DNA from: Abelmoschus esculentus
Taxonomy: Eukaryota; Streptophyta; Magnoliopsida; Malvales; Malvaceae
Length of the DNA: 64,000 bases
Assembly (NCBI GenBank): GCA_035048815.1
Contig: JAUCBN010000020.1
Coordinates: forward strand, 7,447,501 to 7,511,500
Reading direction: 5' to 3'
The stretch's first letter is position 1. Every line of letters begins with the position of its first letter. Made by a program: the position numbers and the translations under genes. Below, piece after piece: positions 1-10,231 of the stretch. The notes under the pieces are model-generated. The model made no database searches, was not told the origin of the DNA, and worked only from the letters and a program-made list of their open reading frames with translations.

Positions 1-653
1 TTTGTTTACATTAAGAGACCTAGCAACCAAATAGTGATCAACGAATATGCATTATGCATATAAAGTTTCTTTAAATATTTTTCAGTGTATGTCGATTAAT
101 ACATAAGGATTCCATTATTAAGGATATCTCTCCATGTGTCTCAATGATATTCAAATCATTGATATACACAACAATAACAAATTCAAAGTTAAACCTCTTA
201 ATAAAAATGCTTGGGAAAATTAAATAATTCATATAGCATTCTGCTAATAAGTATTCAATGAGGTGATTGTACCAAATACGCCTAAATTGTTTCAAGTTAT
301 AAAAAGATATATTCAATATGATTGTAATATTTTCGAGAACTTGAATTAACTTTTTGGCATTCTAAATTTTTTTGGAAATTTCATGTAAATATTACTATCA
401 AGAGACTCATACAAATAGGATGTAACAATATCCATTAGGCGAAAACTAAGTAATTTTATTTATTGTTAGACTACTTAGAATCTAAAAGTAGTTGCATCCA
501 CCACCGAATAATATATTTTCTTCATAATTGATTTTATGTCTGTGTGAGAATCCTTGTGCAACCAAAATGAGCTTACATCTCGTGATTTTCTCTTTTGATT
601 TCTCTTTCTCATAAAAGCTCATTTGTATCCACTAAGTTTTACACATTTTAATG
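1..653 (-). pseudogene. Ty1/copia reverse transcriptase remnant (copia-1, 3' part)
   Basis: The minus strand reads as a decayed copia reverse transcriptase. At 71-316 it carries YNLKQ, YNHLIEYLL and a degenerate VVYINDLNIIE, the counterpart of the usual YVDDLNIIG catalytic segment. The rest, up to about 653, matches the RT of the second copia copy at 44237-44873 segment by segment. At 653 the similarity stops where a gypsy-type LTR begins. It resumes at 12902, so this is one copia element split by an insertion. It is out of frame and cannot code. The element continues past the left edge of the window. Confidence 0.8.
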
Positions 654-2609
654 TGTAGCGACCCTTATGCTAATTAAAAACTTAAAATTTTAAAAGTGTA
701 TGAAAAATCTTTTGGAAAAGAAATGAAAGGTCTTGAAAAAGGAATTAGGGGTTTAAAATTTGAATTTAAAGAATAAGGAATTAAGATTTTAAATTTTATT
801 ATGGATTTGGTATTTAAAAATTTGAAAACTTATAACATTGGGGATTTAGGGTTTTAAAATGGAATTAGAAAATAGAAAAAGGCTAAAAAAACAAAGGGTC
901 ACTAAAATTGAAAAAAAATGGCATTTGAAAATAATTTTTAACATGATTAAATTTTAGAAGGTTTTGCAAAAGAGAAAGGTTTTAGAAAAATATTTTTAAA
1001 ATAATTGGAAAAAAATTTAAAAATTGGAAAATAATTGGAGTCGCCACTTGTCAATTTGGTAGGACGGATACCGTAAAAATAGAGATTCGAATAAGATAGG
1101 TTCGAGAGTCAGTTACGATTAAAAACGGTGTTATCATTTTAAAATTGCCCAAACATTGGCAACTATACAAAATTACCTCTTAATTAATTTCAAAATTTCT
1201 AAATTAAAGTGGCATTTAAATTAAAATTTGATGATAAATACGAGCATATTTTAAAATTTTCTTTATTCGAAGGTAAACTCATACACCGCCACCACTACTT
1301 TTGGTATCAGGCCCGTTACGACCGAATAAAGAGACATTCACATTTTTAAGTTAATTAGTGTAATTTAGATGATATTAATCAATAAAGACAAATATATATA
1401 AGATAAGCATAACATACATGAATAAGACAAAAATAAAAACATAAGTACAAATAAATAAATAAATAAGTAAAAGCTCAATGAAATTTAAATATGTATATGG
1501 GCCCAATTAAAAAAATAATCAAAAAGGCTTAAAATAGATTAAAGCTACCGGGAAATAGACTAAAAAGAAAGAAAATAAAAGTTCAGAATAAAATCAAAAT
1601 AAAATAAAAATATTTTACTAATCAATGGCTGAAACAAAATAAAAATAAAACTAAAGGAATGAAACGAAAAGATAAAAATGTTTGAACCAAAATTGATGAC
1701 CAAATTGGAAAGAATGAAAATATTCGATATAAAATTAAATCGACAAAGAAAATTTTATTATTGAAATGTGGCTTAAATTGAAACTGAATCTAAATTTGAG
1801 GGTCGAATTGAAAAGAGAAAAGATCTTATTTTTAAAATGGTGACTGAAATGTAAAACATAACAAAGCCACAGGGACTGTGGAAAGAAATTCCTCCACATG
1901 AAGGGATTTAATGAGATGATTCACCCATTTTTTTAAAGAGGGACTTGGTATAAAACCCAAAAATTTAGGCCTTGCCTCTCCTTACTCATTTTCAAAATGC
2001 CAATCGTCCTATGTTTTCTCTGAAATTTGATGAGCACCTTCAAGGTGTTTATCCAAAAGTCCAGAAAAATAAGAACACTCATCGTGTTTTTCTTACTTTC
2101 CAGAAAACGCCACACCAAACCCAGAAGATGATCGCTTCGACCGTCGGCAAAAACCCTTTTTTCCTATAAACCAAAGTGAAATCCTTTGTATTTAGAAGAA
2201 CGAAACAAAAAAAAACTCTTTTTTACCGAATATCAAAACCCAAATGTCTATTTGAAAACCAAAAAAGATGGATCCTTTACTCTTTCGAAAGGAACTAACA
2301 CAAGAAAGGAAGGGCTTTTCCTCGGCTCACCATGATTGATCAAAAGACCTAGGGTTTATTGTTGGTGATCGAAAAGGATGAAGAACTAAAAGCTAATAGA
2401 CTTGAAACCTTAAATCTATTTCTTTCGATTTGATGCATGCAAGAAAAAAAGAAGAAGATATATCTTTAAAGTCTCTGTGTATTGATTGAAAAAACTAGGG
2501 GGAAAAAGCCTCCTGGATACATTGTTAGAATCGGCTTAAATAACCAATTTACATGAAATTTAGAATAAAGAAAAAAAATGCTATTGGTTCTAGTAATGTT
2601 TCCTGGTGT
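654..2609 (+). mobile_element. Gypsy-type LTR (type A, first copy), interrupting copia-1
   Basis: It begins TGTAGCGACCC, the usual start of a plant gypsy LTR, exactly where copia similarity ends. Landmarks near 1038 (GAGTCGCCACTT) and 1270-1330 (a CCACCACTAC block followed by CGTTACGACCG) recur in the same order at 6530 and 6760-6815. It is therefore a diverged relative of the LTR at 6392-7492. The right end is set by the start of the next LTR at 2610 and is approximate. No matching 5 bp target duplication was found. No coding sequence is seen; the short ORFs inside are chance. Confidence 0.55.
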
Positions 2610-2898
2610 TGTAACAACCCAGTTTTTTTAGGTTAACATCGGGAGTTGACTCGAGCCATGGATCATCAAGTTAGGCACGTGTTTAAGCTTGTGGGGTCGT
2701 GTTGGATCACATTGGGCCTCAGTTTTGCTTATTGGGCCTTTCGGGTTTCTTTTAGGCTCGCTTGTTGGGCCTAGCTTTTGGGTTGGGTTCGATAAAGAGA
2801 TGTTAATGAAGGGCAAATGAGTAATTTCTTTGCCCATTCACTTATGACCAACCCTAGAGAAAAAGGGGATCATCTTTTCACCATCTCTCCAATCTTCT

Positions 2899-2963
2899 TG
2901 TTTTTCTTCTTCATCTTCTTCTTCTTCTTCTTCTTCATCTTCATCTTCATCTTCATCTTCTTT
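2899..2963. repeat. CTT/CATCTT microsatellite inside the LTR
   Basis: A run of TTC and ATCTTC units. The 3' LTR has a shorter TTC run at the same place (about 10521-10545), so the tract changed length after insertion. The polyphenylalanine ORF it creates is an artefact. Confidence 0.9.
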
Positions 2964-3429
2964 TCCCAAAACAAAAGAAAAGATGGAAACTTGTTTCTGT
3001 TGAGAAGGATCCCATTTTGGTCAGCAAGGAAGAGCTGTTCAACATCTCACGATTTTCATATCAAGGTGTTCATCTCTTGGTTTGGTAGAAGAGATGTTTG
3101 AAGCTCAAAATCAAAGCTTGGGAGTGAGAAAAGCTAGAAAGAAGCTTGAATTCGAGTTTGTTGCTTGAGATCCGAACATTTATGACTCTTACACTTCATA
3201 TTCTTCATAAATTCGTATCTTGCTTGATTTTTGGTTATGGATGCTTGAAATAGGTGTTTAGGGTAGTTAGAAACCCTAGAATGGTAGATTTCGTACTAAG
3301 GGTTAAATGGATGTAAAAATGGTAAGAAATCATCTTGTATGCTTCATTAGACCTCTAAAAATAATTTGGGAATCAACTATGCAGACTAGGGGAGGTTTCT
3401 TAGAGATTTACAACCTTAGACCTGCAAGT

Positions 3430-3735
3430 TCGTGCAGACGTATCGATACACGGGGGGGTTTATCGATACCCTATAGGCAAAACTTAGGCGAGAAAGGCAA
3501 GAGTATCAATACGTCTTGCCCGTGTTTCGATATGGAGCTTTACAGTAGCATTCTCGATTTGATACCCGTATCGAAGCGAGTAGGTCTTCCTTAGTTGACT
3601 TTGAAGTTTGGTCAACGTGTTTCGATACCCCTTTGGGAGGGTATCGATACAAGGTGTTTCGATACCTCAGTTGGAGCAGGTATCGATATAGGGTGTTTCG
3701 ATACCCCATGTAGGAGTATTGATACCCCTGAGTAA
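3430..3735. repeat. Cluster of TATCGATA / GTATCGATAC palindromes in the 5' LTR
   Basis: At least six TTTCGATACC or GTATCGATAC motifs lie within 300 bp. The 10 bp palindrome GTATCGATAC is perfect near 3438 and 3641. The 3' LTR has the same cluster at 11020-11320. The solo LTR at 5060-6116 carries a further set. Confidence 0.85.
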
Positions 3736-4259
3736 ATTGCATAAGTTCTTCAGGGAAAAGTTAGAAAGTCTCATAATGTTAACCTAAGGGTCTTATGGGT
3801 CGCTTAAACTATAAAATGAACTATGAAAAAAATGGAACGAGTTTAATGTCCAATACGAGAAATTATAACGAATAAATCAATAAAAGATAAATGACTTAAC
3901 TATTATTATGTTTCCCTAAATATCTCGAGTAGGTCAGAAATAACGCGTGATGGTTAGGGTCCTTGTTGAGTGCTGGTAGGACACCAATACAATTTAAGGG
4001 GCTATGAATAATGAAATAATCTAAAGAGCATCTTGTAAATGACCTAGTGGTTTAGGTATCTAATCTTAATTATGAGAGACGACTTAGAATATTAGAAGCA
4101 TGCCTTTGACTTTGTAAATGGTTTGACTTGTGATGTTATATGGTGTATTTGTGTCTATGGGTGCTCGAGAAGCATGTTTTATTATGTCTTGGAAAAAAGG
4201 AATCTGGATATCCTAGAGTCAGTTCATGGGCACTTAGTTAAGGGGACAAGTATTTTGGG

Positions 4260-4775
4260 CTGTGTGAGCGAGTATGTCCGAGGTATCCACGGGCTATGTG
4301 ATATGGATGCGGTTCGAACCTATCCTTGGCTATGTTGACCCGGATAAGGAATATAACTTGATAGGATGTGTGAGCATCAAGCAACTCGATGGGCTATATG
4401 AACTCGAGTTACCTGATGGGCTGTATGACCTCAAGGATGGGATGCTTGTGGCTATGTTGATCCAAGTATGTCTTGGACATATCTATGGCTATGTTGATCC
4501 AGATATGGCCCAACCCGACGACTATGTGATTAGGGGGACAACCGACGGTTATGTAAGCACGATATTGTAGGGCTATGCTTGGCTAATAGTTATGGATGTT
4601 GCATGCATGTGTGTATGTTAAGATATCTGCGGTCAATGACCTTAATACCCTAAAGTTGTGTGAGTAAGATAAGATAAATGTAATTCGATGGGCTGTGTGA
4701 TCTCGATATATCTCGATGGGCTTTGTGATCTTGATGTAACTCGATGGGCTGTGTGAGACCGAGTAGATAAGCCTT
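4260..4775. repeat. Degenerate tandem repeat, GATGGGCTGTGTGA type
   Basis: Short phrases built on CTCGATGGGCTGTGTGATCTCGA recur with irregular spacing of roughly 30-60 bp, mixed with GGCTATGTTGATCC phrases. The 3' LTR copy at 11840-12300 has fewer units and small deletions, so the array is unstable. Confidence 0.75.
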
Positions 4776-5059
4776 ATATGGCAAATGATCTTTATGTATA
4801 CATATATGTTGATATCATGAGATAGTAACTTGAGAACTCTAGCTAAGGTAGAATAGGAGATGAGCCTTAGTTTAAAACCTTTCTGTGCACTCTTGACTAT
4901 ACTATCTTACTTGCTCGTTTTATGATTCTTATGAATTGTTAGAATTGAGATGTCCCTCTGAGCTTGTTAGTTCAGCGTGCGGAATTGTGGTTTTTTCGTT
5001 GCATAGGTGACAGGTAGCTTTGAGGAGGATTTCCTAGCACCGGAGCCGTCTAAAGAGTA

Positions 5060-6116
5060 TGTAGAACTAATGTTTTGATATAATAATTGAAATATAGTTT
5101 TGGACTAATTTGAAAATACTTCAAAAATGTTTCTTATGTCCAAACTACTTGAAAATATATTTAAGATGTTTTTGAGAAATTTTAAATATGTTTTAAATGA
5201 TTTAAAGAAACCAAAGAAGGGTTTTTTAACCCAGGTGTTTCGATACACCTTCAAGGTGTTTCGATACCTGTTCTTCAATTACATGTTTTCAAAGGCAAAA
5301 TCACAGTGGTATCGATACTGGTATTGATACCTTTTCACCACTGTGATGTTTGGTTTCGATACCTGTTTCTAAACACCCCCAAAAGTCATAAACGATTTTA
5401 TGAAAATCCCCAACGGCTAGGAGCGGTATCGATACCAGTTCATAAATGCAGGTCAACGGCTATTTCTCAAAGAGGGTGTTTCGATACCAGTGTAAGGGGT
5501 ATCGATACCGCCTACAGCAGAAAAAGAAATATGCCTTGAAATCAGCTCCAAACGGCTCTAAAACATCTCCAACGGCTATAAACGACTAGATCATGATTTG
5601 GTATGATAAAAGGAAGCCTCAAGCATCAAGAAAAGACTAATGCTTCATTGTAAACAACAATATGATCAAAGATTTGTCTTAGTGCTTAATTTCTCATATT
5701 TGGGTAGACAAAACATTTGTGAGCTCAATTGTCAATACATGCTCAAGTGTAATTAGGAATTGGGTGAGTGCTTAGATTGCAAACATTAGCCTTGTTAGAA
5801 GGATTAAACAAGTTTGCTAAGTTTTCTTTGTTTAAGTGAATTCCCAAAGTTCGGGTTGTGAACTTTGGATGCTTGGTTCGGTTTTGAATCAAGGTTTGTA
5901 AGGTTATCCCTTTAGCCTCAAAAGGTTGAATTCTTAGTGAATTGTGGAAATCCTTAGTGGGAAGCTAAGGTAGTGGATGTAGGTGCTCGTTCGAAGGCCG
6001 AACCACTCTAAAATCATCGTGTTATTTTTGCTTCCACAACAAATCACCCAAAGTGTTCTTTGTCCATCAAATTGGCAAGTTAATCGGTTATCAATCGAGC
6101 CACATCAAGACCAACA
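5060..6116. mobile_element. Solo LTR inserted in the 5' LTR of element B
   Basis: The insert starts TGTAGAACTA and ends AGACCAACA (TG...CA), and is flanked by GAGTA at 5055-5059 and 6117-6121. The 3' LTR has the uninterrupted site (AAAGAGTA followed directly by CAGTACTTGATC near 12612), so both ends are exact. At 1,057 bp without coding capacity or PBS it is best read as a solo LTR. The family is not certain; the text around 5640-5800 resembles SIRE/Maximus-type copia LTRs, which is an inference. It carries its own GTATCGATAC motifs at 5300, 5427 and 5497. Confidence 0.85.
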
Positions 6117-6391
6117 GAGTATAGTACTTGATCTTTAGTAGGACCTAATGTATTCATAGGACCTTACCACATATCGAGTCTGTATCTTTACTTTGGATTT
6201 CATTTTGAGTCGGACAATTTATTTTAAAAAAAGGAGCTCTCGTTTTGTAAACACTTCATTATCTTTTATTTTAATCTATGTGGATTTATGAAACATGATA
6301 TTTTAAGTTTTTGGACACGTGCTTTGAAAAGAATTTTGATGGGTCGGGTTTTGGGTGACCCGAATGTGGCACTTCGGATTCGGATCGGGAT

Positions 6392-7492
6392 TGTAACGAT
6401 CATAAGAAATGTCATTCATTATGTCGCTAAAAATATTATTTTTCGTTTTTAGAAAACATTTTGGTGTTCGTTTGAAAATTAATATCTTCCACGTGGGAGT
6501 TTTCTTTAAAATTCGTTTTATAAAATTTGAATCGCGACCGGCCATTTTGATAAATCGGACACCATAAAATCAGAGATTTAAAAAATTGGGGTTCGGGAGT
6601 CGATTACGGATGGGGAAGGATTAGCACCCTCACACCGTCCAAACTTGGTACTTTATTTAATTACCGCTTTATTAATATTAAATTTTTTGGGCTAATTTGA
6701 CGATCAAATTAATTTTTAATTAAATGTGCACATTTATTTTAAAGCACCTAAACCCGAAGGTAAGCGTCCGAACCACTACCACCATATTGATACTGGCCTC
6801 GCTTACGACCGAATTTAGGAGCCCACATTAAACAAATTAATATTCCATTCATGCAACTTAAAAATAAATTAAATACATCACATAAAAAATAAATACATAA
6901 AAACATAAATACTAATCTAAAACATAAATTTAAAACATACATAAATATTAATCTAAAACATAAATTAAAAATCTAAATACAAATTAAATTAATAAACAAT
7001 TACTTTCATTAAAAATATTCAAAATAAAACATAAATATAAGAAAAGAAAATATACCTAAAAATTCGAATGGCTAACCCCGAGTGATCCTCACCAAGATCT
7101 ACCACGACGCCTTCAAAAAAATTTAACTAGATCGGATCCTAAAATAAGACCTTGATCTAACCGAGTAAGACCAAGGGTTTTCCCTCGGTCCTTAGCCATC
7201 CGAGAGCACTGCTCTTTTATATGCTTGGCCACTGGCTCCCCTCTCTAATGGTTCCCATTTCAAGCCTATTTATAGGCAAAATGTTGGGGTAATTGAGTGT
7301 TGCTTGGGCGATGTGGGATTGGGAAAATAGTGAGGTGTCGTGGGATTCGGGGGAAATGGTGACGTGGACACCCCTTGTCCACTTAAATTCCATTTTTTTT
7401 TGCTTTCTTTTAATATTTTTTATACTTATATTATAATAATTAATACTAAAATACAAGAAAAGGTAAAAATGAGTGATTATAGAGATGTTACA
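6392..7492 (+). mobile_element. Gypsy-type LTR (type A, second copy) next to the PBS
   Basis: It runs from TGTAACGATC to GATGTTACA, so it has proper gypsy LTR ends. It shares ordered landmarks with 654-2609. It replaces the expected end of LTR B. It sits 5 bp before a tRNA-Met primer site, so physically it is the sequence adjoining the internal region. The flanking 5-mers (GGGAT and TTTAG) do not match, which argues against a simple insertion and for recombination between related elements. A TATA-like CTTTTATATG lies near 7212. Confidence 0.55.
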
Positions 7493-7497
7493 TTTAG

Positions 7498-7509
7498 TGG
7501 TATCAGAGC
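7498..7509 (+). other. Primer binding site, initiator tRNA-Met type
   Basis: TGGTATCAGAGC is the complement of the 3' end of plant initiator tRNA-Met and the usual primer site of Tekay-like gypsy elements. It lies 5 bp after an LTR end, as expected. Confidence 0.9.
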
Positions 7510-7661
7510 TTAGGTTGAGTCGGCTCTAGGAAACCCCCGGAGTGGTATAGTGGTCGTGATAAGGTGTCTAGTGAATATAAGCTCCTCAATTTGAGTTGTA
7601 CTTATAGGACTGGGAATCCTGGTGTGTTGTCTTGTTTCTTGTGTTTTAGAAAAATGGGTTG

Positions 7662-8880
7662 ATGGAGGGTGAAGGCGATAATGATGGGATAAGTCACATT
7701 CGTGACCTTACCTCTACCCTATTGCAAGTTATGCAAGCTATCCCGAGGCAATATGAGATGCCTCGTAAGACCCCTGTTGAAAGACTTCACTAGTTTGGGC
7801 CGAAGAGCTTTGAGGGCTTGGGTGAGGATGACCTAATCAAGGTTGATCAGTGGTTGCGTTATACGCAAAAAATCTTAAAACAAATGAGGGGAACCCTGAA
7901 GGATGACCTCGATTGCATTGTTTCCCTTCTAAAGAGAAATGCACACGAGTGGTGGGAGACCATCGAGCTTGGGTTAGAACCAGAAATCCCGACTTGGGAC
8001 ATCTTTTCGGAAGAGTTTTGGAAAAAGTACATCAATGAGGTACTCACGGATGAGATGAGGGATTGATTTATGTACTTAACCCAAGGAGAGCGGACAATGT
8101 TTGCTTATGAGCAAGAGTTTTTGCGGTTGAGTTATTATGCTCCGGAGTTTGTTTCTACCGAGGAGTTAAGGTGTAAGAGTTTTAGACAAGGGTTAAGAGT
8201 TGACCTTCAGGTTCATGTAACAGCGGGTCCACTCGGGACTTTTGCATAGTTAGCCAATAGTGCGAGGGATTTAGAAAGGCTTCAGGATGTGACACGTGTT
8301 ATGATGGAAAATCCATAGGATGTTGAGGTGGAGACTCAGGACGTTATAGGTTCTTCTCAGTTTCCACACGACAATCTTTGTGCCTTGAAGAGTTCGAAGA
8401 GGGTTGCTTCTGAACAATTACCGATGGTTGGTTCAGGCTCTAGACCGAGGACCCGTAGAGGTTCTTTGTCATCTACTCCGAGAGAGAGTATTGTTGGATC
8501 AGTTGGAACGTCGCTTCCACCGCCTTGTGAGAACTATGATCGACATCACCTTGGATTTTGTTTTCTGCTTCGGAGGCTTTATTACCGGTGCCATGAACTA
8601 AGTCATGTGGTGAAAGACCATACAATTTTGGATGAGAGTGTGATGGATTGATCTCCTAGAGTGAGTTCTTCTCGACGTGTTCAGAGGGTTGCTTGAAGTA
8701 GAGCTAGGGTGCAATCAACTTACCATGGTGGAAGACTTGTGAGATCCACCGCTAGAGTTGACGGACGAGTGGTTGCTTGTCAGCCTGTTGTTCAGGTTGA
8801 AGATGACAGTTTTGCTACCGAGTAGTTGTCAGGTAATCATGTTTTGTCCCCGATTCAATTGTTGGTTGTTAGTTTGTGAA
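7662..8880 (+). pseudogene. Gypsy gag pseudogene (element B)
   Basis: A single frame can be followed from the ATG at 7662 to about 8820 without a frameshift. It shows the retrotransposon gag core (RNAHEWWETIE near 7940-7970, then YLTQGERTMFAYEQEFLRL) followed by a decayed zinc-knuckle region (CENYDRHHLGFC and YYRCHELSHVVKD near 8528-8620). At least five in-frame stops interrupt it, most at sites where Gln or Arg is expected, consistent with C-to-T decay. Family knowledge: this gag type belongs to Tekay/Del-like chromoviruses. No protein can be made. Start chosen because it follows the leader and opens the conserved frame. Confidence 0.75.
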
Positions 8881-10217
8881 TCTTCTTTTAGGTGATAGGT
8901 TGATCTTGTCTGAGCATGTGTTAAGTAGAATCTTAAGTAAGTTTGGTTTGAATAATATTTAGTGTTGTACCTTTTTTTCGTAAAGTCATTACCATAGATG
9001 GAGGTTTAGAAATGAGAGTAAGATTTCTAGCGGACTTGTTGTAGTTACTCTCACTACCCAGTTGTTATTTGTTGCTTATAACATTGTTAGGGGTGCTAAG
9101 GATAAAGAGAGTTATGAGTGTGAAGTCTTGGGACATTAGTCTATTTCAGACTAAGTTGGTGGTGGTAAGTATGTAAAATCTTTACCTCGTTAAGGGATGT
9201 TGTGCTTTGTGCAAGTATGTTTCTGGGATTGCAAGGTAGCTGCGTAAGTTTTGAGTTCTAGGTTTTTAGGCTTAGAAATGCTAGGTTTAGGTGGAAATAC
9301 CCTTAGGGAATAGTTGACTTTACCGTTGAATCGTGGGTTGGACTACGTTGAAGGTAAGGTCGAGTCAGTTGCTAGTGGTTGTCTCTTGGTAGTTTTGGTT
9401 GGGGGTTGAGCCTCGGGGTAACAATGAAAGATTGTTACTTGGTTCTCGAGATCCATGATCGTTAGTGGGTCGTATCTTGGTGGTGTCCAATAAGCCTATT
9501 CGGGAGAAAAGTGGTGTGCATGGTCAAGAAAGGTGTTGATAAGTGGTGCAGTAGTTTGTGAGCAGTTAACATCTATGCTATGAGTAAGCTAGACGTTGAC
9601 CGTAGGAATGAATATTGATAATGAAGCAACCATAGTCTATGGGTTTTGTCAGATAGGTTCGTATGTGTTTAGTCAAGATCGAACAAGAAAATAGTTAAGG
9701 AGGGAAGGTTTGAACCCTAGAGATTTGAATTGATAACTTAGTTGCGTAAGAGAATGTGTTTGTGGCAATAGTAGTACCCAGTGATGTGGATGTCGGAGCC
9801 TTTTGTGTTTCACGTACTAATTTTCGTGGTGACGAAAAGTTGGATAAGCAAAGTGTTATATCTTATCTTCTTAAGTTAAGAATAAAGAGTTAGGTCTCTA
9901 GATTTGGTTTTTGTAAGAATAGTGATGTTTAGAGGGGCGAGAAGGTAAGTCACGCTCTTGGTTTACCTTGTGGTAGTAGTGCATCGGTTCAGTTTGAGAC
10001 AAGTTGCGGTTTCCCGTAAGGATGTAAGTGGTGGTGGTTAGATTGTTAGAATCTCTGTGGGAGTTGATTAGTTTTAGTCAATTTAATGTTTGGTGTGTTA
10101 AAGGATTGTTGAAGGAAGAATCCCCATTTTGGGTTGTTTTTAGAAGAGTTAGGTGTAGCTAACCCGTTGTTGTTACACCTCCTTACTCCGTTCAAATTTT
10201 GAGGACGAAATTTCTTT
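8881..10217 (+). mobile_element. Decayed internal region of element B, pol missing
   Basis: No reverse transcriptase, RNase H or integrase motif could be found in any frame. The whole internal region is only about 2.7 kb, far below the roughly 5 kb needed for gag-pol, so element B is a deleted, non-autonomous copy. The last 60 bp read through the conserved gypsy end (CAAATTTTGAGGACGAAATT) leading into the polypurine tract. Confidence 0.65.
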
Positions 10218-10231
10218 AAGGAGGGGAGAGT
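10218..10231 (+). other. Polypurine tract of element B
   Basis: AAGGAGGGGAGAGT lies directly before the TGTAACGACCC start of the 3' LTR, the expected site for plus-strand priming. Confidence 0.8.

Larger units (their letters stand above)
2610..6391 (+). mobile_element. 5' LTR of gypsy element B, interrupted
   Basis: It begins TGTAACAACCC and matches the 3' LTR at 10232-12901 along its full length. The match is broken by a 1,057 bp insertion at 5060-6116 that is absent from the 3' copy. Without that insertion it is about 2.7 kb. It contains a CTT-rich tract, an array of TATCGATA motifs and a GATGGGCTGTGTGA repeat. The last bases (GGATCGGGAT) stop short of the CGGGGTGTTACA end seen in the 3' LTR, because another LTR abuts here at 6392. 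ORFs in this stretch are not genes. Confidence 0.8.

Noticed and set aside
2817..3101. 94-codon open frame with a Phe/Ile tract
   Set aside because: Created by the CTT microsatellite inside an LTR; the 3' LTR copy does not keep it.
4123..4570. Overlapping open frames 71-98 codons long
   Set aside because: They follow the tandem GATGGGCTGTGTGA repeats of an LTR; repeated non-coding DNA, not protein.
655..7492. The two type A LTRs as ends of one element enclosing LTR B
   Set aside because: They differ greatly in length and sequence, there is no primer site after the first, and the enclosed sequence is LTR B matching 10232-12901.
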